This document shows positions 1 through 7,910 of a stretch of 10,852 nucleotides of DNA, in pieces (positions within the stretch are counted from its first letter, which is position 1; every line of letters begins with the position of its first letter). Under the pieces are notes generated by a model that worked only from the letters and a program-made list of their open reading frames with translations, searched no databases and had not been told where the DNA came from. This DNA is from CAMCTV01 sp964420985 (GTDB taxonomy: Bacteria > Bacteroidota > Bacteroidia > Flavobacteriales_D > Sanyastnellaceae), in contig CAYQUT010000045.1 in the NCBI GenBank assembly GCA_964420985.1, positions 1 through 10,852 of the forward strand. The letters run 5' to 3'. Made by a program: the position numbers and the translations under genes.

Positions 1-91
1 CGCTTCTATCTTCATCACTCGTCTCCTCATCACTCATCTCTTTTCCGTTGTATTGCAATACAAAACTACCTGTTGACGTAGGATTGGGATA
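1..91 (-). repeat. T9SS sorting-domain DNA repeated at 10613-10703 (left copy)
   Basis: This stretch encodes LYPNPTSTGSFVLQYNGKEM and the acidic segment after it, and aligns without gaps to 10613-10703 (offset 10,612). I count six mismatches in 91 bases (positions 3, 13, 77, 80, 86, 89), with 14-76 identical over 63 bases. The copy continues past the window edge. Confidence 0.92.
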
Positions 92-3000
92 CAAACTCAA
101 ATGTGAATCGGTGAATCGGTGGATTGGTGAATCAGTAAATCCGTTCATCGGTGAATGGGTAGTGGCTAAAACGTTTTCGCTCTCATCCTCGCTCTGGATA
201 ACCATTCCCGCGGTTCCCACTCTCAAACACTGCGTACTGCCCCACTGCCCAACATTTCCACTGCTGTGCACTGCCCGAACACGCACGCCGTAGGTCTTTC
301 CGGCAGCGATGCCTGGCACATTGCTCAAGAAGAAAGCAGTTGAATAAGCACTACCCGGTATGACTTGAGGGATTCCTTCTGTAGGTAAGAACTCCGTGAA
401 CTCCCAATCATATCGCATGGCGCCACAAACAGTTCTGTCTGGCGACACCGCAGCCGTTAACGACTTAACAACTGGACAGCGATCACTCAACCGCAATGAA
501 ATTGTATTTTCAGACAACAAACCAACACTCCCCAAGCTATTTGTTTGGGCCACTATTGTTTCCAAATGATTGGCAGCATCTGCAATTTGGTAAATTACAG
601 GAACGCGCATGGTGTAGACTATCGGACTTCCCGATTGATTCACAGGCAAAATACTTCCCAATCGTCCCACTATTGAGCTAGAACCTGACGTTGTATAACT
701 CCATGGAGAAATAAAGAAGTCTGTGCCATTCTGTTGAGCCGATATGACTTCGAATTGATATTGGGACGCATTGGCTCTGAAACTGGCTTTGAAACTGCTG
801 CAAACATTTGCATAAACCCCTGTGTTATTGCTGTAATAATGATCAACCTTGGATCCAACAAAATGATTAAAACACAATTTTGCACTTGGATTCATGGCTC
901 CGGAAACATTTTGAACAGCCACCCAATACTCTGAACCCACTAACAAATCATCACTAATTAAAGTCTGATTTCCCGCGGTATTCTCGTGTTCGATCTCCAC
1001 CAAATCCAAACATCCATTCAATGACTTCTTGAACAATACTACTCTGTTGTTACCCGTAGCCGCCGATAATCCGATACGTACGTTGTTGTATTGAGAGACA
1101 AACGAAAACCACTGCGTTTTTCCCATGAAATCCGTTATTTGGGACATCACCCCATTATTCAAATTGGCTGATTTCACTGCATTGCCTGGGCATGAAGGGA
1201 ACAAAGCGGTAGATACTATCACAGGATTAATCCCCTCAACCGAAAATCCTTCAGCTGCAAATCCATCACAATCTTCATCCCATTCATTTCCACACCACTC
1301 CTGCATGGCAGGGTTAATATTGGGCATATCGTCATCACAATCTGTATGGTCTAAAACAAACCCTTCCTGCATAAAACAAGAAACATAGCTAACGCTATTG
1401 GCTCCATATCCATCCCCGTCAAAATCAGCAAAGTATTGATATTGCTCCAAATTTTCATCTATCAATCCATCACAATTGTCATCCAAATCATTACATGTCT
1501 CACTCATACCTGGATTAATCATTGAATTATCGTCATTGCAATCCTCCAAATTGGTATACCCATCATCATCACCATCCGCTTCACACCCCTCATCTATTTC
1601 TCCATTGCAATTATCATCTATCCCATTTCCACATTGCTCATTGGCATTGGGATTTACATTGGGATTGTTGTCCTGACAATCACCATGCTGCGCAACGTAA
1701 CCAAATGGCAAGACACACTTGACCACAGCTACCTCTATATTTCCTGAACCATCCTCATCCAGATCCTCATAATAGGTTTCAAAAATCAATCCCTCATCAA
1801 CTGACTCATTGCAGTTGTCATCCATTTCATTGCAAATCTCCATTGCAGCTGGATTGATCATGGAAACCCAATCATTGCAATCCCCCTCTTGTAAAACAAA
1901 TCCAAAAGGCTGATTGCAAGCATTCAAACTTTCTTCACTTTGACCAAAACCATCCTCATCAATATCTTGAAAATAAAGATTATAACTCAATCCATCATCA
2001 ACCCCTCCATTGCAATCATTGTCTAAGCTATCACAAAACTCGACATTGTTGGGATGTATCACAGTGTTGGCATCATCACAATCTTCATTATTGGAAACAT
2101 AACCTGCTGTTGTCTCACAAGACAAAATCATACTCGACTCATTTCCATATCCATCGGCGTCCAAATCCGCATATTGGGCAAATGCAAGACCTTCATCTAC
2201 GAGCCCGTTGTTGTTATCATCCACCCCATTACAAACTTCAACCCCTTGGATGTATTGAAAATGACAAAAACGCGTCTCTCCAAAATCGACATTAACGGCA
2301 TCGGCGATCATCTCTTGTCCTTGCCCGTCAAAAAAACGCACAGCATCCAACTCTTCTACTTCATCGATCACCAAACTCAAAGATTGATCTGGACTAAAGT
2401 TATTCCAAGTTACGTACAAGGTGTCGTTGGACAGTTCTGTTTCAATTTGCACCTGTAGTCTAGAACGCCAATAGTCACCGAAATCATCTAAGAACATGTA
2501 CTTTAAATCGGCTCCCAATCCATTGACAAACTGTTGCTCTGCCAATAGCTTGTAACCTCTGTTGGGGTGAATCAACAAGACCGTTGGCGCATTATTGGCC
2601 AAATTCTTCTGGGTAATATGAATCCAGTTCTGGGCATAGCTGCTGTAGTTTTCCTCATTGAAAGGAATGGAAGCAGAAGCATCAGAAATCGTCATCGGAA
2701 TTTCCAACACATTGGTTTGTGCTCCTGAAAATTTGAGTTCATCAATATCAAAAAAAGGAAAATTGGTCAATACATCATTGGCTGAAAAAGTAGAATTGAA
2801 CTGATATCCCAAATCCTCTAGCGCCTTGGGAAGTCTTGGATTAAAAGCCAGGTGTCCTGCTCTAAAAGACCTCACTTGTACATTGTGATTGGATTCTAAT
2901 AAATACTTGGAAACCTCCACCTCACCATAAACATTTCCTCCCGTTGTAACCCCGTTGTAATAACGGGGCTGATAACCTTGCTGTGTATTGCCCAATGTGG

Positions 3001-4054
3001 ATAATGGAAAAGTAGTGGCGTTGTAATAATCCGGAAAATGGCCAACTGAATGTGAGGCTAATTTTTGTCCCTTACTCTTCACGTATTCCACCTTATCCAG
3101 AGAAATGGGATAAAATGCGGTCATCCAAGAATCAGCAAAATACCGCGTGGTGATGTTGTACATGCTGTGAATGCCATACTCTTGCTCATAATCTGCAAAA
3201 ATGGACATACTGTCCATGGCCGTCCGACTGTCAATATCATGGGTCACCATAACCACCCCCGATTCACAATCTGGACAAGTATGAACCCGCACAGTATGTT
3301 CGGCATGTTTGCGTATGATGTTGGTAATAAAAAAAATAAAAGTGTCTGTCGTAGGCTCAAAACCGTTGGAATAGGTCCTGTGGGCATTGAGATCACTGTT
3401 AATCAAATTGCGCATCACCACGTCACGCAGATCCAAACCCAATAAAAAAGTATGTCCTTCCCCGTATTCATGATGAATGACGGCTGCTAAATTATTCTCA
3501 TAATGAGCCAATACCTCTGCGTCACCTGCGGCAGTATAAGATCGGATATTAAAAGCCGAAGAAAAAGATTCTGTGCTGTCAGCCAATGATATCATGGTTT
3601 CTAACGGATCATCAATACGGTGAAAATAATCCGGCTCCTGAGTGTTGTGCCAGTACATCCGTTTTAAATCCGTGTGTGTAGTATAGGTTGAAACGCCAAA
3701 AAGTCCGTACAGCGCTGGATCTCTCATCGAAGAGGCTATCAACACCCCACCTTCTTGAACATATTGAATGAGCTTAGCCTTCTCCGATGAAGTAAATGTT
3801 GCCGATAAAACAACAGGAGACAACATTAACACCGGATATTGCAACAGAGAGTCCAGCACATTGCTCTCGCGATAAGGCACCCCACTCACCTGAAGCAAAT
3901 GCCTGCAGGAGCGGATACGAGAATAGTTGGTTTCACTGTTCTTAATGGTCAAATCCATCAAACCCACTTGAACTCTTTGAGCATTCAAAGAATTTTCAGT
4001 TGCCATAAAGGACAAAAAAATCAAAAGAACTGAACAAACAAAAAACCGACGCAT
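1..4054 (-). CDS. Secreted CE4/NodB-like polysaccharide deacetylase with MopE metal-binding repeats and a T9SS sorting tail (3' end outside window)
   Basis: A single frame stays open from ATG at 4054 to the window edge (1,351 codons, no stop). Residues 1-25 are a signal peptide ending LNA|Q. Residues about 30-255 form an alpha/beta region resembling the glutamine-amidotransferase-like domains found before some deacetylases. Residues about 265-510 carry CE4 motifs: THDID (D273, D275), HSVGH (H335, H339), FRAGH (R398) and LLIHP (H496), so the metal-binding DHH set appears intact. Five full MopE repeats and one partial follow (606-936), then a PPC-like region (about 950-1065), an Fn3-like region (about 1180-1285), a repetitive linker, and the start of a type A sorting domain at L1321-YPNP. 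Inference: exported by T9SS and attached to the surface or released, de-N-acetylating or de-O-acetylating a polysaccharide. It starts 50 bp after the glycosyltransferase gene, which points to the operon's polymer as substrate. Judging from the orphan tail at 10461, about 50 residues are missing. Confidence 0.88.
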   Translation of the reverse strand, partial: MRRFFVCSVLLIFLSFMATENSLNAQRVQVGLMDLTIKNSETNYSRIRSCRHLLQVSGVPYRESNVLDSLLQYPVLMLSPVVLSATFTSSEKAKLIQYVQEGGVLIASSMRDPALYGLFGVSTYTTHTDLKRMYWHNTQEPDYFHRIDDPLETMISLADSTESFSSAFNIRSYTAAGDAEVLAHYENNLAAVIHHEYGEGHTFLLGLDLRDVVMRNLINSDLNAHRTYSNGFEPTTDTFIFFITNIIRKHAEHTVRVHTCPDCESGVVMVTHDIDSRTAMDSMSIFADYEQEYGIHSMYNITTRYFADSWMTAFYPISLDKVEYVKSKGQKLASHSVGHFPDYYNATTFPLSTLGNTQQGYQPRYYNGVTTGGNVYGEVEVSKYLLESNHNVQVRSFRAGHLAFNPRLPKALEDLGYQFNSTFSANDVLTNFPFFDIDELKFSGAQTNVLEIPMTISDASASIPFNEENYSSYAQNWIHITQKNLANNAPTVLLIHPNRGYKLLAEQQFVNGLGADLKYMFLDDFGDYWRSRLQVQIETELSNDTLYVTWNNFSPDQSLSLVIDEVEELDAVRFFDGQGQEMIADAVNVDFGETRFCHFQYIQGVEVCNGVDDNNNGLVDEGLAFAQYADLDADGYGNESSMILSCETTAGYVSNNEDCDDANTVIHPNNVEFCDSLDNDCNGGVDDGLSYNLYFQDIDEDGFGQSEESLNACNQPFGFVLQEGDCNDWVSMINPAAMEICNEMDDNCNESVDEGLIFETYYEDLDEDGSGNIEVAVVKCVLPFGYVAQHGDCQDNNPNVNPNANEQCGNGIDDNCNGEIDEGCEADGDDDGYTNLEDCNDDNSMINPGMSETCNDLDDNCDGLIDENLEQYQYFADFDGDGYGANSVSYVSCFMQEGFVLDHTDCDDDMPNINPAMQEWCGNEWDEDCDGFAAEGFSVEGINPVIVSTALFPSCPGNAVKSANLNNGVMSQITDFMGKTQWFSFVSQYNNVRIGLSAATGNNRVVLFKKSLNGCLDLVEIEHENTAGNQTLISDDLLVGSEYWVAVQNVSGAMNPSAKLCFNHFVGSKVDHYYSNNTGVYANVCSSFKASFRANASQYQFEVISAQQNGTDFFISPWSYTTSGSSSIVGRLGSILPVNQSGSPIVYTMRVPVIYQIADAANHLETIVAQTNSLGSVGLLSENTISLRLSDRCPVVKSLTAAVSPDRTVCGAMRYDWEFTEFLPTEGIPQVIPGSAYSTAFFLSNVPGIAAGKTYGVRVRAVHSSGNVGQWGSTQCLRVGTAGMVIQSEDESENVLATTHSPMNGFTDSPIHRFTDSHLSLYPNPTSTGSFVLQYNGKEMSDEETSDEDRS
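103..165. repeat. Degenerate short tandem repeat (GAATCGGT-type) in the linker before the sorting domain
   Basis: On the plus strand, units such as GTGAATCG, GTGAATCG, GTGGATTG, GTGAATCA, GTAAATCC and GTTCATCG follow one another. On the coding strand they give a repetitive linker, THSPMNGFTDSPIHRFTDSH, directly before LSLYPNP. The array keeps the gene's frame open, so it acts as linker DNA rather than disrupting the gene. Confidence 0.75.
1247..2239 (-). repeat. Five and a half MopE-type putative metal-binding repeats within the deacetylase gene
   Basis: Protein repeats of about 45-70 residues (residues 606-936) follow the scheme CNxxDDNCNGxxDEG, Y-x-D-x-D-x-DGYG, CxxxxGFV, DCxDxNxxINP. Each holds two Asp-rich calcium-type loops (for example DLDADGYG, DIDEDGFG, DFDGDGYG) and paired cysteines. 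The fourth unit is shortened, losing the segment between DEG and the Asp-rich loop, and the sixth stops after DCDGFAAEG. Known family: PF11617-like repeats in secreted Bacteroidota and Myxococcota proteins. Likely a rigid, Ca-binding spacer between the catalytic domain and the sorting tail. Confidence 0.85.
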
Positions 4055-4104
4055 AAATTTTTAATCTAAAATGGAATGAACGAAAATTGCATACGAGAGG
4101 TTAC

Positions 4105-5412
4105 CTATAATCGCATTTTCTTGGCAAAGGCGGATGACTTGGGAGGGTTCCAAGGATCATTGTACGACTCTTTGAAAATCAACTCTTGCAAATAAGCCTT
4201 GGTTCGAACGAACCGAAGGAAGTATCCAAAGTACAACACCATACCCGGCAGATAGGGTAAAAAGTAGGCGATGGGTTCTTTCTGAGACAAACGAAAGGCG
4301 GAGAAAATAACGAACTTCAAAAAATAGTTGACCGTGTACAAGCAAAGATTGGTCAACAAGATAAAGGGAAGCAAAGAGGTAAAATTGAACAGAATATCCA
4401 CGATGTAGAAATACCACTTGAAATTCAATATCAAGTTGTAAAAGATATTTTCAATAAATGAAATAAAATTCAACCATGAAAAATTCTTAGAGGGCAATAG
4501 AACATCGATGTGTTTTCTTAGTCGGAATCGAACCAAACTTTTATCCCAGCGTAAACGCTGCTTGGCCAATTTCCTAAATGTATCAGGGGCTGCAGTTTTA
4601 CAGATGGCTGATGGCTCATATTTCACCTTATAGCCCATCTTTCTTAACTTCACTGTTATATCACCATCCAAACCAGGTCCAACATCCCATCCGCCAATTT
4701 TATCCAATGCATCTCTTCTGAACGCTCCAAATGCTCCACTGATGACGCGGTAAATACCCAACTCACTACTGGAAATACGACCAATAGAAATACTATCAAA
4801 ATATTCAATCGCCTGAAAAGTAGCCACCAAGGATTCTTTGTAATTCCTGACCTGAACATTTCCGCCCACCCCACCAATCAATGGATCCGTGTAAAACAAT
4901 TTCACAATATTTTCCATGGCATCCGCATCATAAGAACAATCTGCATCCAAATGCACCACAAACTCTCCCTTGGACAATCGCAACGCCAAATTGGCTGCTG
5001 ATGCTTTTCCTCCCCGAACCTCATTGCGCACAAACAGATCAATCATTCCGTTTCTCTCTAAACTGCGGCAGATGCGTTCTGTCTCATCATCACTTCCGTC
5101 GTCAATGATAATCAACTCAAAATTTTGATACGTCTGATGCTTTAAAGATTGAACCAATTTGAATATGTGCTTCCCTTCATTTTTACCCGGAACAATGATG
5201 GAAACCAACGGCATTCTCGTCCAAAACTCATAGTGGGCCTTGGTAATTTTATCCTTCCTAAATTTCTTAGTAAAGCGCCACAAAATGAGCACAAATAACT
5301 CAAACAAGAAGAACCTTAAAAACTCAAAAATGACGAAGAAATAAAAATAACGGAAGAACTTACCAAAACTGATAAACTGAACAAAGTTGATGAAATCATC
5401 TACGAAATTCAT
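4105..5412 (-). CDS. Membrane-bound processive family 2 glycosyltransferase (polysaccharide synthase)
   Basis: 435 residues. An aromatic-rich N-terminal membrane segment (about 17-45) precedes a cytoplasmic GT-A domain, followed by three likely C-terminal membrane segments (about 315-340, 342-372, 380-402). GT2 motifs are visible: VSIIVPGKNE (69-78), IIIDDGS (D104/D105), LDAD (D156, D158) binding nucleotide sugar and metal, SGAFGAFRR (225-233), GLDGDIT (247-253) at the usual TED position, and QRLRW (285-289), the QxxRW signature of processive synthases such as PgaC, BcsA and hyaluronan synthases. The catalytic TED is replaced by DGD, so D251 is the likely base. No PilZ domain is present. The start overlaps the stop of the upstream gene by 4 bp (ATGA), suggesting translational coupling. 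Inferred role: polymerises and probably translocates an exopolysaccharide across the inner membrane; the sugar cannot be read from sequence. The family call is firm. Confidence 0.93.
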   Translation of the reverse strand: MNFVDDFINFVQFISFGKFFRYFYFFVIFEFLRFFLFELFVLILWRFTKKFRKDKITKAHYEFWTRMPLVSIIVPGKNEGKHIFKLVQSLKHQTYQNFELIIIDDGSDDETERICRSLERNGMIDLFVRNEVRGGKASAANLALRLSKGEFVVHLDADCSYDADAMENIVKLFYTDPLIGGVGGNVQVRNYKESLVATFQAIEYFDSISIGRISSSELGIYRVISGAFGAFRRDALDKIGGWDVGPGLDGDITVKLRKMGYKVKYEPSAICKTAAPDTFRKLAKQRLRWDKSLVRFRLRKHIDVLLPSKNFSWLNFISFIENIFYNLILNFKWYFYIVDILFNFTSLLPFILLTNLCLYTVNYFLKFVIFSAFRLSQKEPIAYFLPYLPGMVLYFGYFLRFVRTKAYLQELIFKESYNDPWNPPKSSAFAKKMRL

Positions 5413-6818
5413 TCACGATTCAATTTATTGCGCATGCTTTTCATCAACTGCTCTCCGCTCTTGCACTCGTTGTAATCCAACACAACTTGATTCAAATCCA
5501 AATTGAAAGCCTGATAATTTTCTGCGATGAGCTTCTTTATTAATGTCGAAACCTGCTCCATCTGCGCTCCATCCGTCAGTGATTCCAACGCAACCCGCTT
5601 GGTCCAGATAAAATGACCTTGATTGTTCAGGGTTATAAAATCCTTCATCGTCATTTCTCCTTTGATGATATCCGCTAACTCTCTGATGAGACTTTGCTTT
5701 TTAAAACCACCAAAATGTGAACTAAATTCATTGATGTTTCCTATGACCAATCCATTCAACTCGTGCCGCCATTGTGGCTGTCCTGCAGCATGAATAAAAT
5801 CGAAATGCAATAAAGTCTCAAAAGTTTTTTCGTCCTGAATTTCTTCCAACGCCAAATGAGGTTTCTCATCCATTTCTGTCAATCCTTCTGTAATGGCCAG
5901 TCTGCCCTTCTTGGTGAGCTTATAGGCATAGATATTTCTGGCTTGAAGAAATTGCACATCGGTATCATGGGAGCAATGCATGCACTTGGCCTTCACAAAA
6001 ATGTCTTGGAAGCGGCTATCACATTCATTACAATGATTCAATACAGCAGGCTTATCGTAGTCCACTCCTACGTGATGTAGATTCTTGTTGCATTTGGGAC
6101 AACTCAATGCATCGGTATCGGCCTTTTGAAAATCTGAAATAGGGCCGATGTAGGCACATGGAAAATGATGGACCAAATCTTCACCATAAGTATTGGATGA
6201 GCTGCAATGGGGACAGACTTCCCTAAACAGCAACAAACCGGCGGAACACTGGTTGCACAAATAAATTTTTTCCACAAAATCAGGCCAGATGTATCCGTTG
6301 GCTTCTGCCCAATCCAATGCAGCCAAAACCTCTGTTTCCTCATGTGGTTCAAAAGACATGGATACTGTCGGATAAGCGTAACCAATGATGGAATAAGGAT
6401 CTAAAATGGGATCAATGGCCTTTGTTTGCCTTGTATACATCAAATCCAAAGCCTTTTTCATCACCATTCCATATTGTCCTGAAGGAACCTTACTCGAAAG
6501 ATCCAATGATCGAACAAATACCTCATTGGTCTTTTGTTGCAACTGCTCTTGATCCATCGATCCTTCGATAAAACCATCCACCAATAGACCCAAAACAGCG
6601 GACGACTTGGCGGAATAACGTTGCACAAAAATGGGTTTCAAATACACCTCAGGTTGATGGTGGCGCCGAATGGCATAAACAGTACTTCGAACAAAATCAA
6701 CATTGGGTGAGTCAATGATAACAGCATCATGCCCCATCAAAAAAGGAAAGGAATAACCACTGTCTGAAGTAATCTTCAGTACCAATGTCTGCCCCATCTT
6801 AAAACTCTGATAACTCAT
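5409..6818 (-). CDS. TackOD1-like zinc-ribbon protein with C-terminal degenerate GGDEF-like domain
   Basis: 469 residues, no signal peptide or membrane helix, so cytoplasmic. Residues about 10-85 look like a worn receiver-type alpha/beta fold (inference). Residues about 185-285 contain CxxC pairs at C188/C191, C202/C205, C240/C243, C263/C266 and C279/C282 plus C221; their spacing, with the FPCAYIGPISDF and GVDYDKP elements, matches my memory of the TackOD1 (thaumarchaeal output domain 1) metal-binding family. Residues about 335-450 align by eye with a GGDEF fold: D393-F-I-T-L-N-N-Q-G-H-F403 lies where D-V-I-A-R-Y-GGDEF is expected, so the catalytic motif is NQGHF and the I-site RxxD is TMKD. 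Diguanylate cyclase activity is therefore unlikely. It sits between the adaptor gene (3-bp gap) and the synthase gene (4-bp overlap). Inferred role: regulatory or scaffolding subunit of the synthase, comparable in place to PelD. The zinc-ribbon reading is firm; the family name is less so. Confidence 0.78.
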   Translation of the reverse strand: MSYQSFKMGQTLVLKITSDSGYSFPFLMGHDAVIIDSPNVDFVRSTVYAIRRHHQPEVYLKPIFVQRYSAKSSAVLGLLVDGFIEGSMDQEQLQQKTNEVFVRSLDLSSKVPSGQYGMVMKKALDLMYTRQTKAIDPILDPYSIIGYAYPTVSMSFEPHEETEVLAALDWAEANGYIWPDFVEKIYLCNQCSAGLLLFREVCPHCSSSNTYGEDLVHHFPCAYIGPISDFQKADTDALSCPKCNKNLHHVGVDYDKPAVLNHCNECDSRFQDIFVKAKCMHCSHDTDVQFLQARNIYAYKLTKKGRLAITEGLTEMDEKPHLALEEIQDEKTFETLLHFDFIHAAGQPQWRHELNGLVIGNINEFSSHFGGFKKQSLIRELADIIKGEMTMKDFITLNNQGHFIWTKRVALESLTDGAQMEQVSTLIKKLIAENYQAFNLDLNQVVLDYNECKSGEQLMKSMRNKLNRE

Positions 6819-6821
6819 TTC

Positions 6822-7907
6822 TTAGTACTTGAATTTCTTGACTTGAACACCCATTTTGTAATAATTCTTCCACTTTACTTCCTCAATCGAATCACTGGGA
6901 TAAATATCCCCAGCGATGGTCCGTGTGGTGGGCTCAAAGCGTTTCTGATACTCCTCCGGTAATGGAATGGTCGAATAATAGAAACGTTGTACAATACCAT
7001 GTGAGGTCTCTCCATTGGGGAACTCTACCTCAAATCGATCACCGACATTAAAATGATCGATATCCGATTGCTCAAAATATGCACGTACAAACACAGGAGA
7101 AGTTCTGTGAATGGACATGGAAATTTCTGACTTCAAACAGGTTTCATAAGGACGCGTATAAATGCGGTTCACACTTCCTTCAAAAGGCGATATGTAAAAT
7201 TTCAATTTGTTATCGTCCCCGCTGCTGCGTCCTTCAGCTTCAGCCAGCATAGGACGTTCCAATGGAATCTCTACCCTTTTGCTGTTGAGCTTATCTATGG
7301 TTGTTTGATACTCAATAATTTCACCTTCCAATCTTTTCAACTCAGCATCCATTCTGGTAATATCATTCAACTTGTTTTGCAAGTGTGATTGGGGAATGAC
7401 TCCTAGCTGAACTTGGGATTTGATGGTGGATAACTCCTTTTGATAGGTAGCCATGAGTTGTTGATTCTCCGCAATCTTGACCCTATTCAAATTTATTTTT
7501 TGCTCTAATGAAATGATTTCACGATCTATCCAGTCGTTGTTGTTCTGAACCCTCCCTGTTGTGCTAACCCCCGACATTCTTAGTTTCACATCACTTTCTG
7601 TCTCATCGGAAGATTCAACGTAACTGAATAAGGTATCACCAATCATAATGGTGTCGTCGACATTCACAAAATAATCAATGATTCTGCTGTCTTCCAATAA
7701 TCGCACGTTCACGTTTTCATACAAAATGTGTCCGTCCGCTTTGACATAAAATAATCTTGAAAAGATAAAATAAGCCAAGCTACCCAATAACAGAAAAAAG
7801 ACAACAAAATAGATTATCCGATCCCACTGACGCTTCTTTTTCACCAATGCTTTCTCATTGATGACCCGTATATCGGAGCCTTGTCGTTTAAAATTTACAC
7901 TTTTCAA
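6822..7907 (-). CDS. HlyD-like membrane fusion (periplasmic adaptor) protein
   Basis: 361 residues. A basic cytoplasmic N-terminus (KKKRQWDR, 23-30) leads into one membrane anchor (about 31-51). Two lipoyl/barrel-sandwich halves (about 55-98 and 235-275) flank a long helical hairpin (about 127-212) rich in heptad-like Leu/Ile/Lys/Glu. A beta-barrel region (about 270-312) contains PVFVRAYFEQSDIDHFNVGD, typical of HlyD/EmrA adaptors (F/Y-x-E-x-D...GD). The C-terminus is short. Such proteins bridge an inner-membrane partner to a TolC-type channel; in Alg44 the same fold serves polysaccharide export. No ABC, MFS or RND transporter gene adjoins it, so its inner-membrane partner is probably the glycosyltransferase two genes downstream (inference). 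It begins 3 bp after the channel gene's stop and ends 3 bp before the TackOD1-like gene. Confidence 0.9.
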   Translation of the reverse strand: MKSVNFKRQGSDIRVINEKALVKKKRQWDRIIYFVVFFLLLGSLAYFIFSRLFYVKADGHILYENVNVRLLEDSRIIDYFVNVDDTIMIGDTLFSYVESSDETESDVKLRMSGVSTTGRVQNNNDWIDREIISLEQKINLNRVKIAENQQLMATYQKELSTIKSQVQLGVIPQSHLQNKLNDITRMDAELKRLEGEIIEYQTTIDKLNSKRVEIPLERPMLAEAEGRSSGDDNKLKFYISPFEGSVNRIYTRPYETCLKSEISMSIHRTSPVFVRAYFEQSDIDHFNVGDRFEVEFPNGETSHGIVQRFYYSTIPLPEEYQKRFEPTTRTIAGDIYPSDSIEEVKWKNYYKMGVQVKKFKY

Positions 7908-7910
7908 AGC

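Noticed and set aside
103..165. Tandem GAATCGGT units as a CRISPR array
   Set aside because: Units are about 8 bases, contiguous and degenerate, with no unique spacers, and they lie inside an open coding frame.
1125..2458. Plus-strand open frames over the MopE region as separate genes
   Set aside because: They are antisense shadows of the Asp/Asn-rich repeats (His/Ser/Pro-rich, low-complexity translations) with no family features.
3065..3445. Plus-strand frame of about 126 residues as a gene
   Set aside because: It lies antisense to the CE4 catalytic motifs, which are clearly coding on the minus strand.
4055..4104. Own promoter for the deacetylase gene in the 50-bp gap
   Set aside because: No TTTG / TAnnTTTG pair is visible and the gap is short; read-through from the operon is simpler, though not proven.
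5409..5820. Active diguanylate cyclase at the end of the TackOD1-like protein
   Set aside because: The GGDEF signature is replaced by NQGHF and the I-site arginine is missing.
6104..6385. Minus-strand frame within the zinc-ribbon gene
   Set aside because: It is an out-of-frame shadow; the overlapping frame holds the conserved CxxC pairs.
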